This document shows, piece after piece, positions 9,229-17,466 of a stretch of 32,635 nt of DNA. Numbering within the stretch: position 1 is the stretch's first letter; every line of letters starts with the position of its first letter. The notes beneath the pieces were generated by a model. That model worked only from the letters and a program-made list of their open reading frames with translations. It was not told where the DNA came from and made no database searches. Made by a program: the position numbers and the translations under genes. This DNA is from CAYVUV01 sp964455095 (GTDB taxonomy: Bacteria > Desulfobacterota > Binatia > HRBIN30 > CADEER01): positions 1-32,635 of the forward strand of contig CAYVUV010000025.1 in assembly GCA_964455095.1 (NCBI GenBank). Direction: 5' to 3'.

Positions 9229-10787
9229 CGCCCCTGCCCCCCGAGCCCTGCCGCGGCGTGCATCGTCGTCTCGCCCGTGCGGCCGGGCAGCGTGAGGCCC
9301 GCCGCACTCGCCTTCTGCTCGACGCGCGCCACGAACGCCTCAACGCTCGGCTCGATGCGGCGCAGGAATGGCTGCGGGTAGACGCCCATCACCACGATCA
9401 TCACCAGTAGCGGGATCAGCACGGCGAGCTCGCGCCCGTTGAGGTCGGTCAGGCGCTGGTTCTCCGGATTGTCGAGCGGGCCGAAGATGACGCGCTGGAA
9501 CATCCACAGCATGTACACGGCACCCAGGATGACGCCGAGCGTCGCACACCCGGCCAGCAACGGGCTGGCATTGAAGGCACCGAGCAGAATGAGAAACTCG
9601 CCGACGAAGCCGTTCAGTCCCGGCAGACCGATCGACGACAACATGACGATCAGGAACACCACCGAGAACACCGGCAGCTGCTTCCACAACCCGCCGAACT
9701 CGGCGATCAGCCGTGTGTGGCGGCGGTGGTAGATGACGCCGACGACGAGGAACAGCGCGCCGGTCGACAGGCCGTGGCCGATCATCTGGTAGATCGCGCC
9801 GGAGATCCCCGGCGTGTTGAAGGCGAAGACGCCGAGCATGACGAAGCCCAGGTGGCTGACCGACGAGTAGGCGACCAGCTTTTTGAGGTCCGGCTGCACC
9901 ATCGCCACCAGCGCGCCGTAGATGATGCCGATCACCGCGAGGCCGGCGATGTAGGGAAAGGCCTCGACAGCGACCGCCGGGAACAGGCCGACGGCGTAGC
10001 GCAGGAAGCCGTAGGTGCCGAGCTTGAGCAGCACGCCGGCAAGGATCACCGAGCCGCCCGTCGGCGCTTCGACGTGGGCGTCGGGCAGCCAGGTGTGGAG
10101 CGGAAACATCGGGACTTTGATGGCGAAGGCGAGCGCAAAGGCCGCAAACAGCCAGCGCTGCGTCGTCAGCGGAATGTCGAGCGTGTACAGCTGCCGCAGA
10201 TCGAAGCTCAGCTGGCCGTGCGCACCCTGGTAGAGCCAGACCAGATAGATGATGGCGACCAGCATCAGCAGGCCGCCGACCATGGTGAAGAGCACGAACT
10301 TGATCGCCGCGTAGACACGCCGCGCGCCGCCCCAGACGCCGATGATCAGGTACATCGGCACCAGCATCACTTCCCAGAAGACGTAGAACAGGAACAGATC
10401 GAGGGCCATGAACGCGCCCAGCATGCCGGTCTCGAGCAGCAGGAAGAGGATCATGAACTCCTTGACCCGCTTCTCCACGTCGCCCCAGGCGAAGAGGATG
10501 ACCAGCGGCGTCAGGAAGGTCGTCAGCAAGATGAGGAACAGGCTCACACCGTCGACGCCGACGCGATAGTAGATCTCGAAGCCCGGGATCCACGGCACCG
10601 ATTCGACGAACTGGAACCCGGCGTCGGCGGGATTGAAGGCGGTGACGAGCAGCAGCGAGAACACGAACGACGGCAGCGAGAAGATGAACGCGCTGCGGCG
10701 CAGCCCGGCGATCTGCTGGCGCGGGATGAACAGCAAGGTCAGCGCGCCGACCAGGGGCGCGAAAAGAATCAGCGACAGCACGGACAC
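9225..10787 (-). CDS. nuoM: NADH-quinone oxidoreductase subunit M, 520 aa
   Basis: Central antiporter-like subunit of the complex I membrane arm. The family hallmarks are present: Glu in LFLFYVFWEVMLVPMYLIIG, Lys in FAIKVPMFPLHTWLPDAHVE, the TGGSVILAGVLLKLGTYG helix, and KKLVAYSSVSHLGFVMLG. About 14 membrane spans are predicted from the hydrophobicity pattern. Length is within the usual range (480-520). A C-terminal extension after the last span (about residues 485-520, ending AAGLGGQGR) is soluble and Gly/Ala-rich. It follows nuoL after a 37-nt gap and overlaps nuoN. Confidence 0.95.
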   Translation of the reverse strand: MSVLSLILFAPLVGALTLLFIPRQQIAGLRRSAFIFSLPSFVFSLLLVTAFNPADAGFQFVESVPWIPGFEIYYRVGVDGVSLFLILLTTFLTPLVILFAWGDVEKRVKEFMILFLLLETGMLGAFMALDLFLFYVFWEVMLVPMYLIIGVWGGARRVYAAIKFVLFTMVGGLLMLVAIIYLVWLYQGAHGQLSFDLRQLYTLDIPLTTQRWLFAAFALAFAIKVPMFPLHTWLPDAHVEAPTGGSVILAGVLLKLGTYGFLRYAVGLFPAVAVEAFPYIAGLAVIGIIYGALVAMVQPDLKKLVAYSSVSHLGFVMLGVFAFNTPGISGAIYQMIGHGLSTGALFLVVGVIYHRRHTRLIAEFGGLWKQLPVFSVVFLIVMLSSIGLPGLNGFVGEFLILLGAFNASPLLAGCATLGVILGAVYMLWMFQRVIFGPLDNPENQRLTDLNGRELAVLIPLLVMIVVMGVYPQPFLRRIEPSVEAFVARVEQKASAAGLTLPGRTGETTMHAAAGLGGQGR

Positions 10788-10824
10788 ACTCCGCAGCGCG
10801 GCGACGACATCATCATGATTCCCA

Positions 10825-12747
10825 TCACCACGCGAAGTATCCGATGATCAGCAGCGCGCCGATCAGGAAGGACAGCGCATACTGCTGCACGTCACCGCTC
10901 TGCCAGCGCCGCCACACGCGGCTGCTCGCCGCGACGCCGCGCGCCGTGCCGTTGACCAGGCCGTCGATGACGCGCACATCGAACGATTTCCACAGCCAGC
11001 TCGCCAGCGCGACGATCGGCTGCACGATCACGGCGTCGTACATCTCGTCGACGTAGTACTTGTCGTGCAACATCTGGTACACGCCGCGCATCTGCTGCGC
11101 CAGGCGCTCGGGCAGGCCGGGGTTGCTGACGTAGAACACATACGCGGTGCCGATACCGGCGAACGCGATGGCGACCGAGGTGATCATCAGCCCGATCTCC
11201 AAGCCGGCCGACGCATGGGCGTGGTGCGCGCCGAGCACCGGCTCGAGGAAGTGGCCGAACACGTTGCCCCAGGCGAGGTCGAGCGGCAGACCGACGTAGC
11301 CGCCGACGACCGACAGCACGGCCAGCACGATGAGCGGCACGGTCATCGACGGCGGCGATTCGTGGATGTGATGCTGGACGTCGTGGCTGGCGCGACACTC
11401 GCCGTAGAACGTCAGGATGAGCAGCCGGAACATATAGAACGCCGTCAGCCCGGCCGTGATCGCGCCGATCACCCACAGCACCGGGTGGCCGTGCGGACCG
11501 GCAAACGCGTTGAGCAGGATCTCGTCCTTGCTGAAGAACCCCGCCAGGCCGGGCACGCCGGCGATGGCCAGCGTGCCGATGAGGAAGGTGGCATACGTGA
11601 CCGGCATGTGGCGCTGCAGGCCGCCCATCTTGCGGATGTCCTGCTCGCCACCCATGCCGTGAATGACGCTGCCGGCGCCTAGGAAGAGCAACGCCTTGAA
11701 GAAGGCGTGCGTCATGACGTGGAACACACCGGCCCCGAAAGCGCCGGTGCCGAGGGCGAGGAACATGTAGCCGAGCTGGCTGACGGTCGAGTAGGCCAGC
11801 ACCTTCTTGATGTCGTTCTGCACCAGCCCGATGGTGGCGGCGAACAGCGCCGTAAGGGCGCCGACGGTGGCAATGACCGCAAGCGCCGTCGGCGACAGGA
11901 CGAAGAGGAAGTTCAACCGCGCGATCATGTAGATGCCGGCGGTGACCATGGTGGCGGCGTGGATCAGCGCGCTGACCGGCGTCGGGCCGGCCATGGCGTC
12001 GGGCAGCCAGACGAACAGCGGCAGCTGCGCCGATTTGCCGGTCGCACCGACGAACAGCAGCAGCGCGATGGCAGTGATCGTCGGGGCGGGAATCTCCGCC
12101 ACATGCGCGGCGATGTGGCGGAAGCTCAAGTCGTGCGGGCCGACGCCGAGATGCCAGAAGAGCAGGAACAAGCCGAGCAGGAACCCCGCGTCGCCGACGC
12201 GATTGACGATGAACGCCTTCTTGCCGGCGTCGGCGTTGGCGGTTTGCTCGTACCAGAACCCGATCAGCAGGTACGAGCACAGGCCGACGCCCTCCCAACC
12301 GACGAACAGCACCACCAGGTTGTCGGCCAGCACCAGCAGCAGCATCGCGAAGGTGAAGAGGTTCAGATAGGTGAAGTAGCGCGCGTAGTCGGGCTCCTCG
12401 GCCATGTAGCCGGTGGAGTAGACGTGGATGAGAAAGCCGACGCCGGTGACGACGAGCACCATGACCGCCGACAGCGCGTCGAGCGAGAAGGCGACGTCGA
12501 GCTGCAGCGGGCCGGCGTGGATCCACGGATAGACGCGGTCGAGCAGCACCGCGCCGTGCCCGGCGGCGAGCAACTGCGTGAATGCATAGACGGCGATGCC
12601 GAAGGCAATGCCCACGACGCCCGGCGCGACGATGCGCACCGCGCCGCGGCCGAGCCGCGCGCCCAACGCGGCGTTGAACAGCATGCCGAGAAACGGCAGG
12701 GCCGGAATGAGCCAGAGATAACTGACGGCGATGGGATCGTGCGTCAT
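10825..12747 (-). CDS. nuoL: NADH-quinone oxidoreductase subunit L, 640 aa
   Basis: Distal antiporter-like subunit of complex I, carrying the long lateral helix in its C-terminal part. Motifs include Glu in VLFVGWEGVGLCSYLLIGFW, Lys in GKSAQLPLFVWLPDAMAGPT, SALIHAATMVTAGIYMI and KKVLAYSTVSQLGYM. The C-terminal domain (from about residue 480) contains a His-rich amphipathic loop and the KYYVDEMYD segment typical of the family, then the final span. Length is normal. Its ATG lies 4 nt after the nuoK stop. Confidence 0.96.
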   Translation of the reverse strand: MTHDPIAVSYLWLIPALPFLGMLFNAALGARLGRGAVRIVAPGVVGIAFGIAVYAFTQLLAAGHGAVLLDRVYPWIHAGPLQLDVAFSLDALSAVMVLVVTGVGFLIHVYSTGYMAEEPDYARYFTYLNLFTFAMLLLVLADNLVVLFVGWEGVGLCSYLLIGFWYEQTANADAGKKAFIVNRVGDAGFLLGLFLLFWHLGVGPHDLSFRHIAAHVAEIPAPTITAIALLLFVGATGKSAQLPLFVWLPDAMAGPTPVSALIHAATMVTAGIYMIARLNFLFVLSPTALAVIATVGALTALFAATIGLVQNDIKKVLAYSTVSQLGYMFLALGTGAFGAGVFHVMTHAFFKALLFLGAGSVIHGMGGEQDIRKMGGLQRHMPVTYATFLIGTLAIAGVPGLAGFFSKDEILLNAFAGPHGHPVLWVIGAITAGLTAFYMFRLLILTFYGECRASHDVQHHIHESPPSMTVPLIVLAVLSVVGGYVGLPLDLAWGNVFGHFLEPVLGAHHAHASAGLEIGLMITSVAIAFAGIGTAYVFYVSNPGLPERLAQQMRGVYQMLHDKYYVDEMYDAVIVQPIVALASWLWKSFDVRVIDGLVNGTARGVAASSRVWRRWQSGDVQQYALSFLIGALLIIGYFAW

Positions 12748-12751
12748 CGCC

Positions 12752-13054
12752 CTACCAGCGCAGCAGCGTGAGCTCGTCGGCGTTCACCGTCTCGCGGTGG
12801 CGGAAGAGCTGGATGATGATGGCGAGTCCGACCGCCACCTCGGCGGCGGCCACGGTCATGACGAAGAAGACAATCACCTGCCCGTCCATCGACAGCTGAT
12901 GGCGCGCGAAAGCGACGAACGCCAGGTTGGCGGCGTTCAGCATCAACTCGATGGACATGAAGATGACGATGATGTTGCGGCGCACCAGCACGCCGACCGC
13001 ACCGATGCTGAACAGCACGGCGGCAAGGGCGACGAAGACGTGGGTCGGAACCAT
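12752..13054 (-). CDS. nuoK: NADH-quinone oxidoreductase subunit K, 100 aa
   Basis: Small three-span membrane subunit (MrpC-like) next to the quinone-proximal channel. The two conserved membrane glutamates are visible, in MSIELMLNAANLAFVAFA (TM2) and TVAAAEVAVGLAIIIQLF (TM3). Length of 100 residues is exactly usual. It sits between nuoJ (12-nt gap) and nuoL (4-nt gap), in the standard order. Confidence 0.95.
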   Translation of the reverse strand: MVPTHVFVALAAVLFSIGAVGVLVRRNIIVIFMSIELMLNAANLAFVAFARHQLSMDGQVIVFFVMTVAAAEVAVGLAIIIQLFRHRETVNADELTLLRW

Positions 13055-13066
13055 GCGGCGATCCCT

Positions 13067-13579
13067 CTATCCGAGCTTGCGCTTGGCCACCACCACGGCG
13101 CCGATGACGGCGACGAGCAGCAGGACTGAGGTGAGCTCGAACGGCAGGAGGAACTGGGTGAACAGACGCTCGCCGAGGGCGGCGGTGGTGCCGTAGGTCG
13201 CGGCCGGCTCGGCGACGACGCCCGCGCCCGGGGCGCCGGCACCCGGTCCGTTCCAGACCGTGCGCACCAGCGCCAACGCGAACAAGGCGCCCGACAGGGC
13301 TGCAACGACCACCGTGGCGCGGCGATGCCCCTCGTCGGGCTCGCGCTGCAGGTTGAGCAGCATGATGACGAAGAGGAACAGCACCATGATCGCGCCGGCG
13401 TAGACGATGATCTGCAGCGCCGCGACCATGTGCGCGTTGAGAAACAGGAACAGCACGGCGAGCAGGAACAGCGCCGACACCAGGCACAGGGCACTGCGAA
13501 TCGGATTGCGGTTCACGACCACGCCGAGCGCGGCGAGGACCAGGGGAATCGCGATGACGAGAAACAGCGGATAGCCCAT
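13067..13579 (-). CDS. nuoJ: NADH-quinone oxidoreductase subunit J, 170 aa
   Basis: Membrane subunit with five spans. The hallmark is the pi-bulge helix region VYAGAIMVLFLFVIMLLNL, followed by a soluble loop and a last span before a basic KRKLG end. I start it at the ATG at 13579 (MGYPLFLVIAIP), 4 nt after the nuoH stop, rather than at an upstream TTG at 13594. Gly/Ala/Pro-rich residues about 107-125 form a longer loop than in most relatives. nuoI would normally stand between nuoH and nuoJ, but here the two are directly adjacent. Confidence 0.93.
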   Translation of the reverse strand: MGYPLFLVIAIPLVLAALGVVVNRNPIRSALCLVSALFLLAVLFLFLNAHMVAALQIIVYAGAIMVLFLFVIMLLNLQREPDEGHRRATVVVAALSGALFALALVRTVWNGPGAGAPGAGVVAEPAATYGTTAALGERLFTQFLLPFELTSVLLLVAVIGAVVVAKRKLG

Positions 13580-13583
13580 CTTC

Positions 13584-14675
13584 TCAGCTCGCAAAGGTCA
13601 GGATCACGATGGCCGTCAGCGCCACGTTGAACAGGCCGAGCGGCAACAGGCCGAGCCAACCGAGGCGCATCAACTGGTCGTAGCGAAAGCGCGGCAGGGT
13701 CCAGCGAATCATGATCTGCAGCCAGCAGAAGAACACCACCTTGAGCGTGAACGACAAGAGCTGCAGCAACGCCACCAGCAGCTGCGGCAACAGCAGGCTG
13801 GCACCGCCCGGGAAGTGAAAGCCGTCGCGCATCAGGTAGGGAATCTGCCAGCCGCCGAAGAACAGCGTCGTCGCCAGGCCGGAAACGATGATGACTTCGA
13901 CGAAGTCGGTCATGAAGAACATCAGATGCTTCACGCCCGAATACTCGGTGAAGTATCCGCTGATCAGCTCCGACTCGCTCTCCGGCAAGTCGAACGGGAT
14001 GCGCTTGCTCTCGGCGATGCCGGCGCAGAGAAAGATCACGAACGCGATCGGCTGATAGAGAATGCCCCACGCCGGCAGCCAGCCCCACAGCAGCTCGCCC
14101 TGCGCGCGCGCCATCACCTGCAGATCGAGCGTGCCGTAGGTCAGCACCATGGCGACGATGGCCAGCGCCATGCCGATCTCATACGAGATCATCTGCGCCG
14201 AGCCGCGGATGCCACCGAGCAGCGACCAGCGGTTGTTCGATGCCCAGCCGCCGAGCACGACGCCGTAGACGCCGAGCGAGGTCATCGCCAGGATGTAGAG
14301 CAGCCCGATGTCGAGCGAGGCGACCTGCAGGTTGATCTCGCGGTCGCCGACCAGCAGCACGTCGCCGAACGGAATGACGGCGAAGGCGACCAGGGCCGGA
14401 AACAGGTTCACGCACGGCGCCAGCGTGTGCAGCAAGCGATCGGCGCCGGCCGGGATGATGTCTTCCTTGGTGAGGAACTTGATCGGGTCGGCGATCAACG
14501 TGTTGACCAGGCCGGCGCCGGCGAAGCCGAAGATGCTGGCGCGGTTGGCGCCGATGCGGTCGTGGATGAGCGCGCTGCCCTTGCGCTCGATCCAGCCGAG
14601 AACGCCGGCGAGGTTCAGCACCATCAGCACGACCGCCAGGGCCTTGAGCGTTGAAATGCCGATCTCGATCCACAT
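13584..14675 (-). CDS. nuoH: NADH-quinone oxidoreductase subunit H, 363 aa
   Basis: Membrane subunit forming the quinone-access tunnel (ND1 homologue), with about 8-9 spans. Recognisable are WIERKGSALIHDRIGANRAS (the family has ERK..R.Q.R.GPNR, so this version is divergent), ADPIKFLTKEDIIPAGAD, RGSAQMISYEIGMALAIV, and the acidic loop FDLPESESELISGYFTEYSG that lines the entry to the proton path. LPRFRYDQLMRLGW is the usual C-terminal signature. ATG is at 14675, 30 nt after the nuoE stop; nuoF and nuoG, expected in that interval, are absent. Confidence 0.95.
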   Translation of the reverse strand: MWIEIGISTLKALAVVLMVLNLAGVLGWIERKGSALIHDRIGANRASIFGFAGAGLVNTLIADPIKFLTKEDIIPAGADRLLHTLAPCVNLFPALVAFAVIPFGDVLLVGDREINLQVASLDIGLLYILAMTSLGVYGVVLGGWASNNRWSLLGGIRGSAQMISYEIGMALAIVAMVLTYGTLDLQVMARAQGELLWGWLPAWGILYQPIAFVIFLCAGIAESKRIPFDLPESESELISGYFTEYSGVKHLMFFMTDFVEVIIVSGLATTLFFGGWQIPYLMRDGFHFPGGASLLLPQLLVALLQLLSFTLKVVFFCWLQIMIRWTLPRFRYDQLMRLGWLGLLPLGLFNVALTAIVILTFAS

Positions 14676-14705
14676 GCCGGTCTGCCCTGCCCGCCGTCCG
14701 CCGCG

Positions 14706-15185
14706 CTACCCGCGCGCCAGGCGGTCGATGATCTCGAGCGTGCGCTCGGGCGTCAGGTTCTCCCAGTAGTCGTCGTTGATCTGCATCATCGGCGCCGTGC
14801 CGCACGAGGCCAGGCACTCGACTTCGCTGAGCGAGAACATCCCGTCGGCCGTCGTCTGGCCGAGGCCGATGCCCAGTCGCTGCTTGAGGCAATCGAGGAT
14901 GCGGTCCGACCCGACCAGCATGCACGAGAGGTTGGTGCACACCTGGACGTGGTGCCGCCCCATCGGCTGCTTGTAATACATGGTGTAGAACGAGGCGACG
15001 GAGGCGACGAAGGCCGGCGTCAGCCCGAGCAATCCGGCGACGTACTCCATCGCCTCGAGGCTCAGGTAGCCGAACTCCTGCTGAGCCAGCCACAGCGTCG
15101 GCAGCAGCGCCGCGCGGCGGACCGGATAGCGGGTGAGATACTGCTCGAACTTCTCTTGTGCGGCGGGCGAAAAACGAAGGGCCAT
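14706..15185 (-). CDS. nuoE: NADH-quinone oxidoreductase subunit E, 159 aa
   Basis: Peripheral-arm subunit with a thioredoxin-like [2Fe-2S] domain (cluster N1a). All four ligands are present: Cys83 and Cys88 in VCTNLSCML, Cys124 and Cys128 in VECLASCGTAP. The N-terminal helical bundle (FSPAAQEKFEQYL through LGLTPAFVASVASFYTMY) is normal, as is the length. In working complexes NuoE sits on NuoF next to FMN. Here NuoF and NuoG are not encoded alongside, which makes an intact NuoE without its partner notable. It lies about 60 nt after nuoD and 30 nt before nuoH. Confidence 0.95.
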   Translation of the reverse strand: MALRFSPAAQEKFEQYLTRYPVRRAALLPTLWLAQQEFGYLSLEAMEYVAGLLGLTPAFVASVASFYTMYYKQPMGRHHVQVCTNLSCMLVGSDRILDCLKQRLGIGLGQTTADGMFSLSEVECLASCGTAPMMQINDDYWENLTPERTLEIIDRLARG

Positions 15186-15246
15186 CGCGTTCAGGTCCAG
15201 GTTGGCGTGGGGCCGCGGTCCGTCGGGTATCGCGCGGGCAGCGACC

Positions 15247-16464
15247 CTACCGGTCGCATTCTCCGCCGACCATGTTGATCATGCCGAAGGTGGGAATGAT
15301 GTCGGAGATCATGTGCCCGCGCACCATCTGCCCCAGCGCCGCCATGCCGAGAAAGCACGGCGGGCGCACGCGGCACCGGTACGGACGGCCGCTGCCGTCG
15401 CTGACTATGTAGAAACCGAGCTCGCCGTTGGCGCCCTCGACGGCGAGATAGGCCTCGCCTTTCGGCACCTTGGCGCCTTCCATGATCAGCTTGAAGTGGT
15501 GCATCAGTCCTTCGATGCTGGTGTAGACCTTGTGCTTCTCGGGCAGGACGTAGCGCGGATCGTCGATGCGCACCGGCCCGTCGGGCAGATCGCGCAGCGC
15601 CTGCTCGACGATGCGCATGCTCTGCTCGATCTCGTTCAGCCGCACCAGGAAGCGGTCGTAGTTGTCGCCCGTGGTGCCGACCGGAACCTCGAAGTCGAAG
15701 CGCTCGTAACCCGAGTACGGCTGCGCCTTGCGCACGTCGTACTTGACGCCCGAGGCGCGCAGCAGCGGGCCGGTGAGACCGTACGAGATGGCGTCCGCCT
15801 GCGGAATGATGCCGACGCCGACCATGCGGTCGTAGAAGATGCGATTGCGAGTCACCAGCTTGTCGCAGTCGCTGACGATGGCGCGCAGGTTCTTGAATGC
15901 GGCGTGAATGCGCGCGGGCGTGTCGGGCGTGAGGTCGCGCGTGACGCCGCCGATGCGCGTGTACGACACCGTAACGCGCGCGCCCGTAACCGCCTCGACG
16001 ATGTCGTAGAGCAGCTCGCGCGCCTCGTTCATCAGAAAGCCGACGGTCATCGCGCCGAGCTCGCCGGCGCCCATGCCGACGCAGGTCAGATGATCGCTGA
16101 TGCGCGACACCTCGCTCATGATGACGCGGATGTACTGGCAGCGCAGCGGCACCTCGATGCCGCACAGCTTCTCCACCGTCAGCGCGTAGCCGACGTTGTT
16201 GATCAGCGGCGAGACGTAGTTCAGCCGATCGGTGTAGGGAATCGCCTGCGTCCACGTCCCCTGCTCGATCATCTTCTCGAAGCCGCGGTGCAGGTAGCCC
16301 ACCTCGACGTCGCACTCGAGGATCTGCTCGCCGTCGAGCTTGAGATTGAACTTGATGGTGCCATGGGTCGCCGGATGGGACGGGCCCATCTGGATCTCCA
16401 TGATCTCCTCGGTCGCGTCGACGTCGCGTTGGCGCGGCCGCGCGGCGAGCTCAGTGCTGGCCAT
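15247..16464 (-). CDS. nuoD: NADH-quinone oxidoreductase subunit D, 405 aa
   Basis: The 49-kDa subunit, related to NiFe-hydrogenase large subunits and forming much of the quinone pocket. Signatures are MEIQMGPSHPATHGTIKF (the quinone-site His loop), VEVGYLHRGFEKMIE, YTDRLNYVSPLINNVGYA, and a C-terminal end PTFGMINMVGGECDR with the usual terminal Asp-Arg. The hydrogenase Cys ligands are lost, as expected for NuoD. The ATG at 16464 is preferred over a TTG one codon earlier and overlaps the end of nuoC by 14 nt. Its usual partner NuoB (cluster N2) is not encoded here. Confidence 0.96.
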   Translation of the reverse strand: MASTELAARPRQRDVDATEEIMEIQMGPSHPATHGTIKFNLKLDGEQILECDVEVGYLHRGFEKMIEQGTWTQAIPYTDRLNYVSPLINNVGYALTVEKLCGIEVPLRCQYIRVIMSEVSRISDHLTCVGMGAGELGAMTVGFLMNEARELLYDIVEAVTGARVTVSYTRIGGVTRDLTPDTPARIHAAFKNLRAIVSDCDKLVTRNRIFYDRMVGVGIIPQADAISYGLTGPLLRASGVKYDVRKAQPYSGYERFDFEVPVGTTGDNYDRFLVRLNEIEQSMRIVEQALRDLPDGPVRIDDPRYVLPEKHKVYTSIEGLMHHFKLIMEGAKVPKGEAYLAVEGANGELGFYIVSDGSGRPYRCRVRPPCFLGMAALGQMVRGHMISDIIPTFGMINMVGGECDR

Positions 16465-16972
16465 CAAACTTCCATGCGACTTCGATCGGGTCGCGTTCGG
16501 GGGTGAGCGGCTGGCGCTTGTTGAACGGATAGTCCTTGCGCAGCGGGTGCCCGACGAACTCCTCGTACATCAGAATGCGGCGCAGGTCGGGATGGCCGAC
16601 GAAGCGGATGCCGAACATGTCCCACGCCTCGCGTTCCAGCCAGTTGGCCGCCTTCCACAGGTCGGACAGCGAGTGGACCCACGGGTCGTCGTCCTCGGGG
16701 ACGCGGATCTTCACCCGCAGGCGGTGCCCGTGCGTCAGCGAGAGCAGGTGGTAGACGACTTCGAAGCGCGGCGTCTCGCCGAGGTAGTCGACGGCGGTGA
16801 CGTCGAGCAGCACGTTGAACTGCAGCTCCGCGCGATCGCGCAGCGCCGCGAACAGCGCCAGCGCCGCGTCGCGATCGATCGTCACGGTCGCGTCGCCGAG
16901 CAGCTCGTGCGAGTTGCGCACCGCGTCCCCGCCGACCTCGCGCACGTGAGCGGTCAGCCCCTCCGGTGTCAT
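16451..16972 (-). CDS. nuoC: NADH-quinone oxidoreductase subunit C, 173 aa
   Basis: The 30-kDa peripheral subunit. The family signature WLEREAWDMFGIRFVGHPDL, then RRILMYEEFVGHPLRKDYPF, is complete. The upstream domain includes FNVLLDVTAVDYLGETPRFEVVYHL with a normal strand pattern. The ATG at 16972 overlaps the nuoA stop by 4 nt; the longer open frame to 17410 runs through nuoA and is ignored. nuoC and nuoD are separate genes here, not fused as in enterobacteria. nuoB would normally stand between nuoA and nuoC. Confidence 0.95.
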   Translation of the reverse strand: MTPEGLTAHVREVGGDAVRNSHELLGDATVTIDRDAALALFAALRDRAELQFNVLLDVTAVDYLGETPRFEVVYHLLSLTHGHRLRVKIRVPEDDDPWVHSLSDLWKAANWLEREAWDMFGIRFVGHPDLRRILMYEEFVGHPLRKDYPFNKRQPLTPERDPIEVAWKFDGQH

Positions 16973-17325
16973 TCCCACTCCAGCGCCCCTTTGCGCCACT
17001 CGTAGAGCAGCCCGAAGGCGAGCACGGCGAGAAAAACCGCCATGATGTTGAAGCCGTACCAACCGAGCTGCCGGAACAGCACGGCCCACGGGTACATGAA
17101 CACGACTTCGACGTCGAAGATGACGAACAGAATCGCCGTCAGGTAGAACTTGACCGAGAAGCGCCCCCAGGCCGAGCCGCTCGACTCGTTGCCGCACTCG
17201 AAGGTATCGAGCTTGATGCGCGTGGGGTTGCGCGGGCCGAGCAGGCGGCCGGCGTTGACCATCACGGTGACCACCACGATCGCCAGGGCGAACGTGATAG
17301 CGATCGGGGCGTATTGCATCATCAT
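16969..17325 (-). CDS. nuoA: NADH-quinone oxidoreductase subunit A, 118 aa
   Basis: Small three-span membrane subunit. Signatures are the loop KLDTFECGNESSGSAWGRFS (cytoplasmic-loop Cys in the E.G family pattern), KFYLTAILFVIFDVEVVFMY with the conserved Asp/Glu, and a final span before a short KGALEWE tail. It begins with three consecutive ATG codons (17325, 17322, 17319), so the start is ambiguous by two residues. It is the first gene of the operon, about 50 nt after a good promoter, and overlaps nuoC directly. Confidence 0.94.
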   Translation of the reverse strand: MMMQYAPIAITFALAIVVVTVMVNAGRLLGPRNPTRIKLDTFECGNESSGSAWGRFSVKFYLTAILFVIFDVEVVFMYPWAVLFRQLGWYGFNIMAVFLAVLAFGLLYEWRKGALEWE

Positions 17326-17381
17326 GACTGGAAATGAGACCGTTCGGGCTGCGCGGGAGCGCGGCGGCCGCTCGACGTTCG

Positions 17382-17410
17382 TGCTTATGTGAGGCCTGTG
17401 GTGATGTCAA
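17382..17410 (-). promoter_or_regulatory. Likely sigma70-type promoter of the nuo operon
   Basis: On the minus strand a perfect -35 box TTGACA (17410-17405) is followed after 17 nt by TAAGCA (17387-17382). Transcription would start near 17375, leaving a leader of about 50 nt before nuoA. Confidence 0.55.
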
Positions 17411-17422
17411 GGTACGCTACTT

Positions 17423-17452
17423 TTGACCGCGCCGGCGGGGTTCTGCTACTGC
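17423..17452 (+). promoter_or_regulatory. Weak candidate promoter for the kinase gene
   Basis: TTGACC at 17423-17428 and TACTGC at 17447-17452 are 18 nt apart on the plus strand, diverging from the nuo promoter. The -10 box is poor and the leader would be very short, so this is tentative. Confidence 0.25.
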
Positions 17453-17466
17453 CGCGGTGAGGCGTC

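Noticed and set aside
7466..9343. 625-residue open frame in another minus-strand frame over nuoN
   Set aside because: Arg/Ala-rich shadow of nuoN, spanning the repeat cluster; nuoN in the other frame matches its family over its full length.
15133..16506. 457-residue open frame antisense to nuoD
   Set aside because: A codon-bias shadow; the nuoD frame carries all family signatures.
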